NCBI GenBank assembly: GCA_914767885.1 | Contig: CAJZBQ010000024.1 | Span: forward strand, 558,001 to 622,000 | Reading direction: 5' to 3' | DNA from: Blepharisma stoltei | Taxonomy: Eukaryota > Ciliophora > Heterotrichea > Heterotrichida > Blepharismidae | DNA: 64,000 bases | Shown: positions 9,747 through 20,553 of the stretch, one piece after another | Position numbering within the stretch: position 1 is the stretch's first letter | Layout of the letters: each line of letters opens with the position of its first letter | Position numbers and translations under genes: made by a program | The notes under the pieces: model-generated | What the model saw: the letters and a program-made list of their open reading frames with translations, nothing else | Database searches by the model: none | What the model was told of the DNA's origin: nothing

Positions 9747-11288
9747 TTAGTGGGATTTCAAGCAGATTTTCGAATTGCAGCCATCACAGTAAAAATACCC
9801 CATATATTTTCGCTTCAAATTGCAGCTGTCACATTGGAATTTTTTCCCTTGAAAAACTGGAGTCCATATTCTGCGTTTCGAGCATGAATTGCAAGTTTTT
9901 GAAGGAGAGTTTTCGTCTTCGAAATTGCTATAGCAGCTATTGCAAACCTCCATTCCACATCTTCTGCAATGGTAGCATGCACCGTTTTCTGCATCAATCC
10001 ATCCTTCACATACAATGCAAAGAATATTTATAGGCTCATCTGCACTTACAGAATTATAAAAATCATATGCATTCACTTTTTTCAGAGCGTGGCTTTCCTT
10101 GCAAGCCAAAGGAACTGAATCTTCTGGAATAATTAAAAAGTCTGCACAAGACTGGCAAATAAAGGTATTGCAGACATCACATCTATAGTGTGGTAGACTA
10201 AATTCGTAGCTACACACTTCGCAGAGATGAGGCGATTCAGATTTTTCTGGTTTTAAAATGTGGCCTAAAGAGCATTTATATTCTGCTTCCGTTGCTTGGG
10301 AAACTTCAGTGGCCAACTCGGTTGCATTTTTAGATTCTTCTTGAGGTTTTTGGCTTTGAATATGAGTATTTGTAGGAAGTGGGTTTGCTTCATTTGGATT
10401 ATTAGATATTTCAGCAACCGAGTTCGTTGAGACTTCTTTGCTTATTTGGGTCTGTTTAGCTTGCTGGCTATTGCTCACTAAATTGATAATTGGCTTCTCT
10501 TCTTTAGGACCTAGCTTTCCGCTATTTATCGATTCTTGATTTGCTTTATTTATTTGATCAATTTTCGAATTATCTGCAGTGCTTAGGTTTCCAATTTGAA
10601 TTTGAGTACCTATTGTGCTTTCTTTTTTATTTTCTGGCAGTCCTATTTCCTTACTAGCCGGAATTAATTTTTTCCTCATATCAGATGTACTCACCAATTC
10701 TGTGTGTCTTTTTGAAACTTCTTCAATAAATGATTTGCTGTCTATGCTTGTAGCGGTGCCAAGAATTCCGTCTGCATTGATTTCAGAAAGTGCTTCTGCT
10801 GCATATGAAAGTTTCATGGCTGCAATTTTGACGCTTTTCGCATCCTCTTTTCCAAATTTAGCCAAAATCATTTCTTCAGCTGCTATTTCACCGACACTTT
10901 TGTAGAGAAAAACAAGCTCTTCTCGTGTTAAAGTGCCTGAAGAATTTTTGAGGATGCCAAAGATAAGCTTTGCCTTGTCATTTTTTGTAGGATCCTTTCC
11001 GAGCAAAGCAAATGCAATTTTTAATTTTGGAAAACTCGATAAAAGACTCTTATAAAAGACAGTCTCAGAAGAATTGGTGTAAGAGAGCTTATTTGGCAGC
11101 TTAAAATGATCAAGAACTTCTGATAATAAGGGCTGGAGATTTTTGGCATCTTTTTGAATGGTTGTGAGCTTATCAATCAAGTTTGAGGAAGCGATTTTGT
11201 AAAGCCCAAGGGTTTTTACTACTTCTTCTATTTCTCTTTCATTAATATCGGTGGATAAGGAGGCACTGTTGGATCCACAGCAACCCAT
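9747..11288 (-). CDS. N-myristoylated Cys-rich (DC1/ZZ-like) protein
   Basis: The likely start is ATG 11288, giving MGCCGSNSAS: Gly2 for N-myristoylation with Cys3/Cys4 for palmitoylation, so membrane-anchored; an upstream Met (11321) would hide this signal. 513 aa, TAA 9747-9749. The N-terminal 180 residues are helical with an EF-hand-like stretch (FGILKNSSGTLTREELVFLY). A Ser/Gln/Asn-rich linker follows. The C-terminus holds repeated C-x2-C pairs: CSLGHILKP, CEVCSYEF, YRCDVCNTFICQSC, CIVCEGWI, YHCRRCGMEVCNSCY, CDSCNLKRKY, FYCDGCNSKICLKSH. These resemble DC1/C1-like or ZZ zinc modules common in ciliate proteins. Function unknown. Confidence 0.6.
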   Translation of the reverse strand: MGCCGSNSASLSTDINEREIEEVVKTLGLYKIASSNLIDKLTTIQKDAKNLQPLLSEVLDHFKLPNKLSYTNSSETVFYKSLLSSFPKLKIAFALLGKDPTKNDKAKLIFGILKNSSGTLTREELVFLYKSVGEIAAEEMILAKFGKEDAKSVKIAAMKLSYAAEALSEINADGILGTATSIDSKSFIEEVSKRHTELVSTSDMRKKLIPASKEIGLPENKKESTIGTQIQIGNLSTADNSKIDQINKANQESINSGKLGPKEEKPIINLVSNSQQAKQTQISKEVSTNSVAEISNNPNEANPLPTNTHIQSQKPQEESKNATELATEVSQATEAEYKCSLGHILKPEKSESPHLCEVCSYEFSLPHYRCDVCNTFICQSCADFLIIPEDSVPLACKESHALKKVNAYDFYNSVSADEPINILCIVCEGWIDAENGACYHCRRCGMEVCNSCYSNFEDENSPSKTCNSCSKRRIWTPVFQGKKFQCDSCNLKRKYMGYFYCDGCNSKICLKSH

Positions 11289-11339
11289 ATTAAAATAAAG
11301 AAGCATTAAGCGCAATTGCATCTCAGTTTGGAATATAAG

Positions 11340-11930
11340 GGCATCTGGCAGAGGATGGCTCTAGCTTAGGGAGCTGATTCTTAGGCTAGATAAGTTTCGC
11401 CAGAAAATTCAAGTGTGTGGAATTTGGCTAGGCCTTACACCATTTGCACTCAGATGCATATCTACCCAACGTAAGCCATCTTTCTTGGAGTCAAAGCAGT
11501 CCGGCTAGTGGGACCGCCTATGGCCTTATAAAACTTTTAACTACTTTTTACTTTAACTTAAGGGCAAAGAAATAGAATGGTGACGCTGACGGAAGATAGA
11601 ATTCGAGGCACACTCCTTATGGAGCAGGTAGGACCCGTCCCGATGAAGCTGAAAATAGTGCCTCTGTTACTTTTGAAATAGGAATTCGGTTGCGGAAGAG
11701 GGAAGTTTTGTTTCTGAAGGTTTTCCTGTTCCTGCCAGATGGCTAGACAGGTTTCGCCTCCACTTAGTCTTTGCCTATCAGAACTAACGTGGTACCCGCA
11801 AGAGGTTAGCTCTCGCCTAGAGAGAGCTAATCCTTAGGCTAGATGGGTCTATGCCAGATAGGTAGGCTAGAGGTCTATCCGCTTATGGCTTTATAGCACT
11901 TAGCTTACTTAAGCGCAAAATGTAGGGAAT
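11340..11930. repeat. GC-rich repetitive region between divergent genes, possible SINE copy
   Basis: It contains an AATGGTGACGCTGACGG motif like the SINE heads (about 11576). Diverged direct repeats surround it, ACTTAAGGGCAAA and ACTTAAGCGCAAA (about 11556 and 11907). Two longer internal direct repeats (TTAGGCTAGAT...CCGC-TATGGC-TTATA, about 11380-11540 and 11830-11910) suggest an older duplicated repeat that received a SINE. No gene seen between 11289 and 12013. Confidence 0.35.
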
Positions 11931-12013
11931 TTTTAAACCGCAAAACGGTTGCAATATATATTTATGAGGCAATTTCTCTTTTAAAATGGTGCTTGCTTAT
12001 TATATAATATTTT

Positions 12014-15000
12014 ATGCAACTGCGTAAATCAGCTATTATTAGTGATGATCCAGCCCCAAGCAGCCTAAGGCACCAAAGCTCAAAAATGCTGGTACCTCAA
12101 GGGGTCGGAGAAATTCTCTTATCAATGTCTAAAAGTTTTTCCGAACTTTTGAGCATCGAGAATCTGTCTATTGATATGCTGAAAACCACTGTAATCCAAA
12201 TCTGTAAGTCCCTTACTGGTGCATCTTGAATTGAAGTTCTATTTAGAGAATGCGATTATTTGACAGTGAGTGGGAAATCTCAGCCAGTCTCAGAGTTGAA
12301 AATTAACGAAACTTCATTTCCTGGTTACTGCGCACTCCACAAGACTCCACAAGCTATAAACAACCCTAACTCCTCCTCATTTTATTCATCATTCGAGCAC
12401 AAGCTTTACCCATACTCAAATCTTGGAAACCAGCAGATGCAAGCCAATTCAGTAGCTTGTGTGCCAATTGTGAAGAACGAGAATACCAAAATAGTACTTC
12501 TACTATTCAATAAGCTTGATGAAAACAAGTCCATGAGCTATTTTTCTGAGAATGATATGAATATCATTCAAGCCATTGGAGAAATGATGCTTGGGGTCTT
12601 AGAAATCATCAACCACTGCAAGGACCTCCAAACCAAAAATTTTGACTTGAAAAGACTTGATGAAGAAACAATTCACGTCACAAACTGCACCTCCAATATG
12701 CTTGTGAGGAGAAAATTGCTTGAAAAATGCATACAGATCATAGACGAGGAAGGAGCATTGACCAATTCCATTGTGAAATTGATTGGGGAAATCATGGAAG
12801 GAGACGGAGTGATTGTTCACGTGCTAAAGTCTAACGCTCTCTCACCTGCACTTGTATGGGGTCTTAATGATATTACGACATCAACCAAAACTGCTGAATA
12901 TACCGGCATGGTTGTCAAAGAAATTTTAAATGTCAATGACCTGGCAACAGAACCTCTTTGGGACAAAGAAAAGAAAATCAAGATGAGAGGATTGATTTCC
13001 TGTCCGGTTTTTAATGAAAATAATGAAGTGATCTCAGTCATTGAATTTTTTAGAAAAAACAAACCATTTTCATCCATTGACGAGAAATTTGTGAAGCAGC
13101 TGATTAAAGCAGTTGAAAAAGTGCATCCTGATCGGTATATCACTAATATTACTGAGAAGAAGCCACCTAATTTGTCTAAGCCTCATGAAAGAGCAATTGA
13201 TGCAAGAATCAGAGAAATCCGTCTGTTTAGTTTTAACCAAGACGACTTATATAACTACGCGAGTGTGTTAGAAGAAATCAGGACGAGCCTGAGACAGCTT
13301 GTGAGTTCTGAATGGTCGAGTGTATACATTGCAGACCAAAAAGGAGAGTTCTTATGAACCAGGCAATCCGAAGAATGTGACACTCTTACTCAGCTGATGT
13401 CTAAAGATACTTTGTTAGGATATGTTTATCATCACCAAAAGACAGTAGTGTTTCCTAATGAAATTCAACTATCTGACAGTTCAAGGTTTAATGACCAGTT
13501 TGCCGTCTGTGCTCCTATTATTAGCGAATTTTCAGACTATCCTGTTATTGGAATTGTTTTGCTTACAAGAATACACAACGCTTTTTCTCTACATGAAATT
13601 GAGACTCTTCAATCATTTTGCACGAAGATAGCTTCAAACTTTGAAAACATCTATCTTTATTCGGTAGAGTCACAAACTGTTGTTTGTGAGTGGCCTGAGT
13701 CAGTTGATATGACTCCAGAGGAAAACTTCAGAAGAGCAAATTCCAGAGCTAATAGCAAGTCAAGGCAGCAGCAGCATCACGGACGCCAAGAATTTCATGC
13801 TTTATCTCCAGCAAGCCCAAGTATACAGACTATGCCTCACAGCATGAATGACTTATGCAGCTTGTCTATGGTCCCTCAAAATAGGACATTTGAGTTAAAA
13901 CAAATACTATCCGATATCAAGCACAACCCTGAAGCTTCATTAACAATTTTGGCTAGAAGGCTAAGACAGATAATACCTTGCCAAAACGCAAGACTTCTAT
14001 TAATGGACCAAACTGAACAGCATCTGGTTGATGTAATTTCAGGAAGCTTAATGAAGCCATCAGGACTGCTAAATCAGTGTCTTCAAAGAAGGCAGGTGAT
14101 TGCAATAAGATCTGGGGCCAGCCTAAACCCAAATTTCGATAAACATGTTGATAGCTTACTCCCCCCCTCCGTGAGTGAACAAAAAAAATTTTGTTCACTC
14201 ACGGAGGGGGGTTAATTTTTTTTTTTTAAAAAATTTATATATAAATTTTATAAAAAATATTTTTTTTCGGAATTTAAAAACATCCTAATTCACAAAATTG
14301 GAATTCAAATATTAATTTAATTTATAAAATTTATGTTTTTAAAAAGCAATTCGTTTAAAATTAAACAGAATTAGCTCTAGATTTCATTATACTAATTATC
14401 ATTTATATATCAAAATTTTTTTCCATAAAAGATTTTTGTATTAAAAAAATTTTTGTTCACTCACGGAGGGTGGGTGGGTTTTTGGGCAAAAAATAGCGAT
14501 TTTTCTAATGGTTTTGTTCACTCACGGAGGGGGGGAGTTAGGAATTGATCAGCCGATCGAGAACTTTTTGGCAATTCCCATCCAAAGCATTCTTGACCAC
14601 CCATTAGGAATTCTTGCATTTGCTAATGCTTCAATCAGTTTCGGAGAAGACGACTTAGCAATTGCCCAATTCTTATCACTCATTCCCCGTGAGTTTGCAA
14701 TGGTCAAAGATGAATCATTAAAAGACTACCACAGCGTTTTAAGGATGGGAAGAAGGCACAAAATGCTGCAGCAGTGGTGCAAACAAGTCTTTTTCGTCGC
14801 AAACTCTGCACAGAACAAAATGGCCATCGCCAAAGATATTTTGCACACACTATTTGAAGAAGAAAAACTTGACGTGCTAATCAAGTCTGGGCTAGAAATC
14901 ATTTGTGCACTCACAAATGCTGAAGAAGCAAGCGTGGTCTATAAAGAAAGCAACGAATTTGTTGAAGGACTGTTAGAAAGAGGGAGATACAATAAAAGCA

Positions 15001-18000
15001 CACTAATAGAAGAAGAGCATTTGGTTATGAAAGCGCTGGATGTCGGCAGAAGCCTATCAATTGACTCTCAAATCAGCAAAGAGAATATGATAATTGTTCC
15101 TTATGTGCAAGAAAGATGCGATGTCGTCGCTTTGAAAGCATGGAATAAGCGAGATGACTCTCTTTCTTATTATTGCAATTTTAATAAAGAAGATGAAATC
15201 ATCATATATAGTTTTGCTGGAGCAATAAGCGAAGCGCTTCAGATCTTTCATAATGATAGCAGCACAGAGTGCCTGAATAAGTTAAAACAGCTTATAAGGC
15301 AGCATGCTTCAAACTTAAACACCTATTCTTTGTTAAGCACAATAAGAAGTGCTTCTCAGAGGCTGCTAGATTGTGATAGAGCAACAATGTTCATCAGGGA
15401 AGGGAAGTGTATGGTCATCAAAGCACAAGGACTTGAACAAGAAATCCCAGTTGGCTTTAGCATTCCAATTGGAAAAGGAATTATTGGAAATGTCGCACAA
15501 ACAGGTCAGACAGAAAACATCAAAGATGTATATGCAGATCCAAGGTTTAATCCAGAAGTAGATAGGTCAACTGGCTATAAAACTTCGACTATGCTGTGCA
15601 TGCCAGTTTTAGACCCTCAAGGAGATGTTATTGCTGCTTTACAAATGATCAACAAGAGAAAAGGATACTTTGACAGCAGTGATGAAGAAACATTGGAAAT
15701 TTTCTGCGAAATCATCTCGACGGTTTTGCAGAACTGGAATCTTTTCCAGCATCAAATTGAAGAAAGGTCAAGGTTCTTGAATATTTTAAACAGTATTGGG
15801 AATTATATTTTGGTGTTAAATACTGAAGGGATGCTTGAATATTGCAATAAATCATTCGAAAGCCTTTTTGGGGTCCCAGAAAAAATTGCAAGAAAATCTC
15901 ACTATTCAAGTTGGCTGAGACAGAATAGACAGCTAGTGTATGATATCACAAGCATTTATCAAAAAACTTCGAAAAGGATCCACAGAGCCTCACAGAAAAT
16001 CCTATCAATACCAATTAAAAGAACCAGGACATTGCCGAACTTAAGAAGTTTCAGCTTGCTAGATTCCAAAGATATGGTCGTTAACTACACCATTGCAGCA
16101 CTCCAAGATTTCTTCAACCTGGATTCTTCTGGGATTGTCCTGATATTTGAAGATGCAACTGCAATTGAAGAGCTCAACATGAAATTCCTGAAAATGCAGA
16201 ATGAATTGTTAGCACTTAAGAACCCAGTTTACTCAGAAACTTCACTTCAGCGCTGCATACAAAAGCTTGGCTTGATTGCGTCTGCATCTAGCATGGATTC
16301 TGATAATTCGCAGCAAATATACGAAATAGTAAAAACCTTGAAAGAAGGAAACCTCAACAGAGCTGAAGTCACTTTTCCTGCTGATTTACAAACACTAACT
16401 CCCCGCCCCCCATCCTTGATCGAACGACTCGCCATCGTTCGATCAAGATGGGGGTTAAAAAAAAATTTTTTCGGGAAAAAAAATTTATATATAAAATAAA
16501 AAAATATATAGATATTTTTTTTTATTTACTTTTAAATAAGAGGGTTAAGAATATTTAATCATTATTTTTACAGCAAAAAATTTAATTTATTTCATAAAAT
16601 ACCAATTTTAATATTTTGATTTATTAGTTACCCCTTTAAACTGTGTAAATTTAATTTGCTCCTTTATTAAATTAATTTTGTTTTAAAAACATTTTAAAGA
16701 ATCTGTATTTTATTAGATTATTGAGTTTTTAAGCATATGTTAATGACTAAATCACTTCGAATGGTTGATTCCGCAGCTTTCTGTCGTCTCAAAGCCTCTG
16801 AAAACAACTTCATTATGCACATCTTCCCAAGCTTTTGATAAATAATATATTTTTATATATATTTGCATGATATGAAAATCGTTCGATCAAGGATGGGGTT
16901 AATTTCCCCAATTTTTAGGAATTTTTACAGTCAATCGTTTGATCAAGGATGGGGGCGGGGAGTAAGCGCAGAAATTAAGCAAGGTCTAAAAGCTTATGCA
17001 GGGTTAGAAGAAGTTACAGAGACTCCACGACTGCCAACCCCAACTTCCCGCTCCCAAAGAGCTAAATCAGACTTTTTGACTGTGAATATCGAAGAATTGC
17101 GAGATATTGACATAAACATGTTCGAAGTCGAAAACCATTTCCAATACGTCTTTTCTATGCTTGAAGATTTTGACCTTATCAACCAATTTAACATCCCTCA
17201 AGATAAACTTGAAAATTTTGTAGGAGATGTTAAAGAGCATTATGAAATCTATATGAACCCGTTCCACAACTTTAACCATGGGATGAATGTAATGCATGCA
17301 TCATATCTTTTACTTGCTTCTACAGCAGGAGCCTCATTCTTTGGTCCACTTGAAATATTTTCATTTTTCATTGCAGCTTTATGCCATGATGTTGAACATA
17401 CAGGAAAAACCAATGCTTTTGAAATGAACAGAGAAAGCCACTTGGCTATAATTTACAATGATAAATCAGTCCTAGAGAACCATCATGCAGCGATGACCTT
17501 CAAACTGTTGCAGTCTGATCGAAACAACATAATACAATCTCTTACACCAGATTTTAGAAAAACGTTTAGAAAACTCGTAATAGTCAGCATTTTAGGCACA
17601 GACATGGTAAAACACTTCCCAATGATTTCTAATATGAATGCTAGATTCAAAGATATGCATGAAAATCCTCTAGGCACCAGAGACTCAGATATTGATGACG
17701 TTGCAGCGTTTCTATTGCATTGTGCTGATTTGGCACATCCTTGCAAGAGGACAGACGTTTATCAAATGTGGTCACAAAAAGTATGTGAGGAGTTTACCAG
17801 ACAGTATGAGGAAGAGGTACGAATTGGACTTCCGCCCACTGAAATTATGAAAGATTTGCATAAGCCTGAAGTTTATTATAGCAATGAGCTTGGATTTTTG
17901 AAGTTTGTTATTAAGCCGCTTTGGGAGTGTGCGAACTTGTGGCTGCATCCACACATAGATAAAATGCTGGAGAATTTGAATGGAAATATTGATTTCTATC

Positions 18001-18038
18001 AAAAACGTAAAGAAGAGTACGAAAAGCATGATAAATAG
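12014..18038 (+). CDS. Multi-GAF / PAS 3',5'-cyclic nucleotide phosphodiesterase
   Basis: ATG 12014, TAG 18036-18038; 1691 aa once MITEs A3 and B1 are removed (total length is a multiple of 3). Several GAF-like regions occupy the first 1100 residues; the clearest (about aa 978-1108) reads LDCDRATMFIREG... GIIGNVAQTGQ... YKTSTMLCMPV... ALQMINKRKGYF. A PAS-like segment follows (ILVLNTEGMLEYCNKSFESLFG, about aa 1135). The C-terminal 300 residues are a class I PDE domain: HNFNHGMNVMHASYL, ALCHDVEHTGKTN, HHAAMTFKLL and CADLAHPCKRTDVY, which supply the metal-binding His/Asp residues. The enzyme hydrolyses cAMP and/or cGMP; the GAFs may bind cyclic nucleotides. TGA-coded Trp occurs near nt 12228 and 13355. 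It has more sensory domains than animal PDEs, which usually carry two GAFs. Confidence 0.85.
14159..14537 (+). mobile_element. Family A MITE / putative IES (A3)
   Basis: 379 bp between TTA 14156-14158 and TTA 14538-14540, hairpin left. Removing it joins KHVDSL to GIDQPIEN inside the PDE gene. Complete four-arm copy. Confidence 0.88.
16398..16962 (+). mobile_element. Family B MITE / putative IES (B1)
   Basis: 565 bp between TA 16396-16397 and TA 16963-16964. Left: C-run, CCTTGATCGAACGA, then its reverse complement (hairpin, loop CTCGCC) and GGGGTTAA. Right: two more reverse arms ending in a G-run. Removal joins DLQTL to SAEIKQG just before the PDE catalytic domain. Confidence 0.88.
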
Positions 18039-18063
18039 AAATTTATAATTAGTTTATATTAAT

Positions 18064-20553
18064 ATGGATGAGGCTCTAAATAGTTTCAGAAGCTTACTTA
18101 CTCCCCCCCCATCCTTGATCGAACGACTCGCCATCGTTCGATCAAGGATGGGTTAACAAAAAATTTTTTTGGGAAAAAACTTTTATATATAAAAAATAAA
18201 TATATATATATATATATATATTTTTTTATTTACTTTTAAATAAGAGGGTTAGGACTATTTAATAATTATTTTTACAGCAAAAAATTGAATTAATTTCATA
18301 AAAATACCAATTTTTAATATTTTGATTTATTAGTTACTACTTTAAACTGTATAAATTTTAAAGAAATCTCTGTTTTATTAGATTATTAAGTTTTTAGGCC
18401 TAGGTTGATGACTAAATCACTTCGAATAGTTGATTCCGCAGCTTTTTGTCGATTCAAAGTCTCTGAAAACAACTTCATTATGCACATCTTCCCAAGCTTT
18501 TGATAAATAATATATTTTTATATATATAAAAATTTGCATGATATGAAAATCGTTCGATCAAGGATGGGGGTTAATTTCCCCAAATTTTAGGAATTTTTAC
18601 AGTCAATCGTTCGATCAAGGATGGGGGGGAGTTAGCGAATTTAGCCAAGATGACAACACTGCAAAGGAAAACTTGATTAACTCATATACAGCACTTGCTT
18701 ATTCTGTTAAAAAGCCAGAAGATATTACAGAAGAATTTATTTTAGCTTTGCATCAATTTGCTGATCTGGATATAGCATTTCCCCAGTTTTTCGGATTTTG
18801 TGGATATGATATTTTGGAGCCAACTATTCTTTTGCAGATTATCGCATTTGATAATAAAACTGAGCCTCTAGGAACTATTTCTAATCTAATAGGAATAAAA
18901 TCAAGGCCAAAAGAATTGCAAATCCAACTTAATGCTATTGCTTCATATCTTAGATCAAACTCTGAGGAACATCCTTTAGAGCAGTTTAGTGCGAGCCTAC
19001 AAAATGAGCGCGAAGATGTGCTTAACACATTTAAAACAGTCATTCTATTTTATGTGCCATACATCTTGCAGAACCTTTCTAATAAAGATTTATCAAGAAG
19101 CTTACTCCCCCCCCCCCCTCCGTGAGCGAACAAAACCATTAGAAAAATCGCCATTTTTTGACCAAAAACCCACCCTCCGTGAGTGAACAAAAATTTTTTT
19201 AATAGAAAAAATTTTAATGGAAAAAAATTTTGATATATAAGTGATAATTAGTATAATGAAATCTAGAGCTAATTCTGTTTAATTTTAAACAAATTGCGTT
19301 TTAAAACATAAATTTTGCAAATTAAATTAATATTTGCTTCCCAATTTTTGCAAATTAGGATTTTTTTAAATTTCGAAAAAAAAATATTTTTTATAAAATT
19401 TATATATATAAATTTTTTTAAAAAAAAAAAAAATTAACCCCCCTCCGTGAGCGAACAAAATTTTTTTGTTCGCTCACGGAGGGGGGGGGGGGAGTTAGAA
19501 GAATTCAAATATTTGTGAAATTTTTTCGATAAAGATATCAACATTTATAATAACTTTCTCAGCTCAGAATCGATGCTACAATTTTTGAATGTTATAAAAG
19601 CTAGAAAAATTGATTTGAAAAAGGAAGCTTACAATCAAAGCTTAAATTTATTACTAACATTTGCAGCATTTTATGAGAAAGCTGGGATTTCACAAGAAAA
19701 CAAAGAAATAGTGATAGATTTAATTGAAGAAATTTGTGGAAGCTATATGATGATAATCAATAATTGAATTAATAAAGAAACTGTCACTCAAAACTTTTCT
19801 GATGGACTTTCTGTATTAACAGAAGAGGTATCTTGCAAGCGAGCAATGAAATTTCCTTTGATATTATCTCCTTTAAGAAGACTTCAAATATTTTTGCCAA
19901 TAGTTTCAGCAAGTGCTAAAAGCTTGCCAAATACATTTTTAAATGTTACAAGTCATTGCTTATACCATTTCAACGAAAAGTTTGGAAACGTAGCATCTCC
20001 CACACTTTTGGTTCCTAAAAAAGTGTCCTCAGAAGACATATGTGTTGCATTCTTAGATGTAGCTGGAGGAATGTTCGAAGCCAAACTTAGAAATGACATT
20101 TTAAAGCTTTTCGAACAGTTTTTAGAAAAATTCCAGAGGCATCATTACATCAACATATTAAAAAACACAATCATTATATACCCACATGATCGGGCAAAGG
20201 GAATGCTGATTGATTATCTAACTAAAGATTTAACAAAAGGTTTTGCAGTTGGCTATGAAAAATACATCGAAATCATCAAAGAAACTCTTGCACTTAGACC
20301 TTTGCTTGACTATTTGGATTCTTATTTAGCTGCAATTAGCCTGTACAAGATTTTAGTAGGGAAACTAAAAGACATGGGAATGAGGCAAGATTTGGGTGTC
20401 AAACCTTTGCTTGAAGAAATTTATAAAGAACTTTCAACACTTTATGATGTAGATCGAAGCCAGCATAAAGTTGGGCTTGTGCTGTGGAGTATTAAAGATG
20501 CTGAAGAGTTAGACAAGCCACTTTTCAAAAGGGTGCCTAAGAATAATAAATAA
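18064..20553 (+). CDS. Alpha-helical protein, unrecognised (glomulin/ALF4-like at best)
   Basis: ATG 18064, TAA 20551-20553; 520 aa after removal of MITEs B2 and A4, in frame (MDEALNSFRSLLSEFSQDDN... and NKDLSRSLEEFKYLWNFF). Almost entirely helical, with long Leu/Ile/Phe-rich helices (for example LLLTFAAFYEKAGISQENKEIVIDL split over several turns). The C-terminal part, with YHINILKNTI-type helices and a final ...YKILVGKLKDMGMRQDLGVKP, recalls the ARM/HEAT-like glomulin family, but I cannot confirm this. It starts 25 bp after the PDE stop, and its stop overlaps by 1 bp the first ATG of the next gene. Confidence 0.5.
18101..18631 (+). mobile_element. Family B MITE / putative IES (B2)
   Basis: 531 bp between TTA 18098-18100 and TTA 18632-18634, close to B1 in sequence throughout. 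It includes a (TA)n run near 18198. It lies 12 codons into the gene; removal joins SFRSLL to SEFSQDD. Confidence 0.88.
19105..19494 (-). mobile_element. Family A MITE / putative IES (A4)
   Basis: 390 bp between TTA 19102-19104 and TTA 19495-19497, reversed, of the GAGCGAAC subtype. Removal joins LSRSL to EEFKYL. Confidence 0.88.

Noticed and set aside
12599-12820. Open frames opposite the phosphodiesterase gene
   Set aside because: They overlap conserved GAF coding on the plus strand and have no recognisable features; shadows of the real gene.
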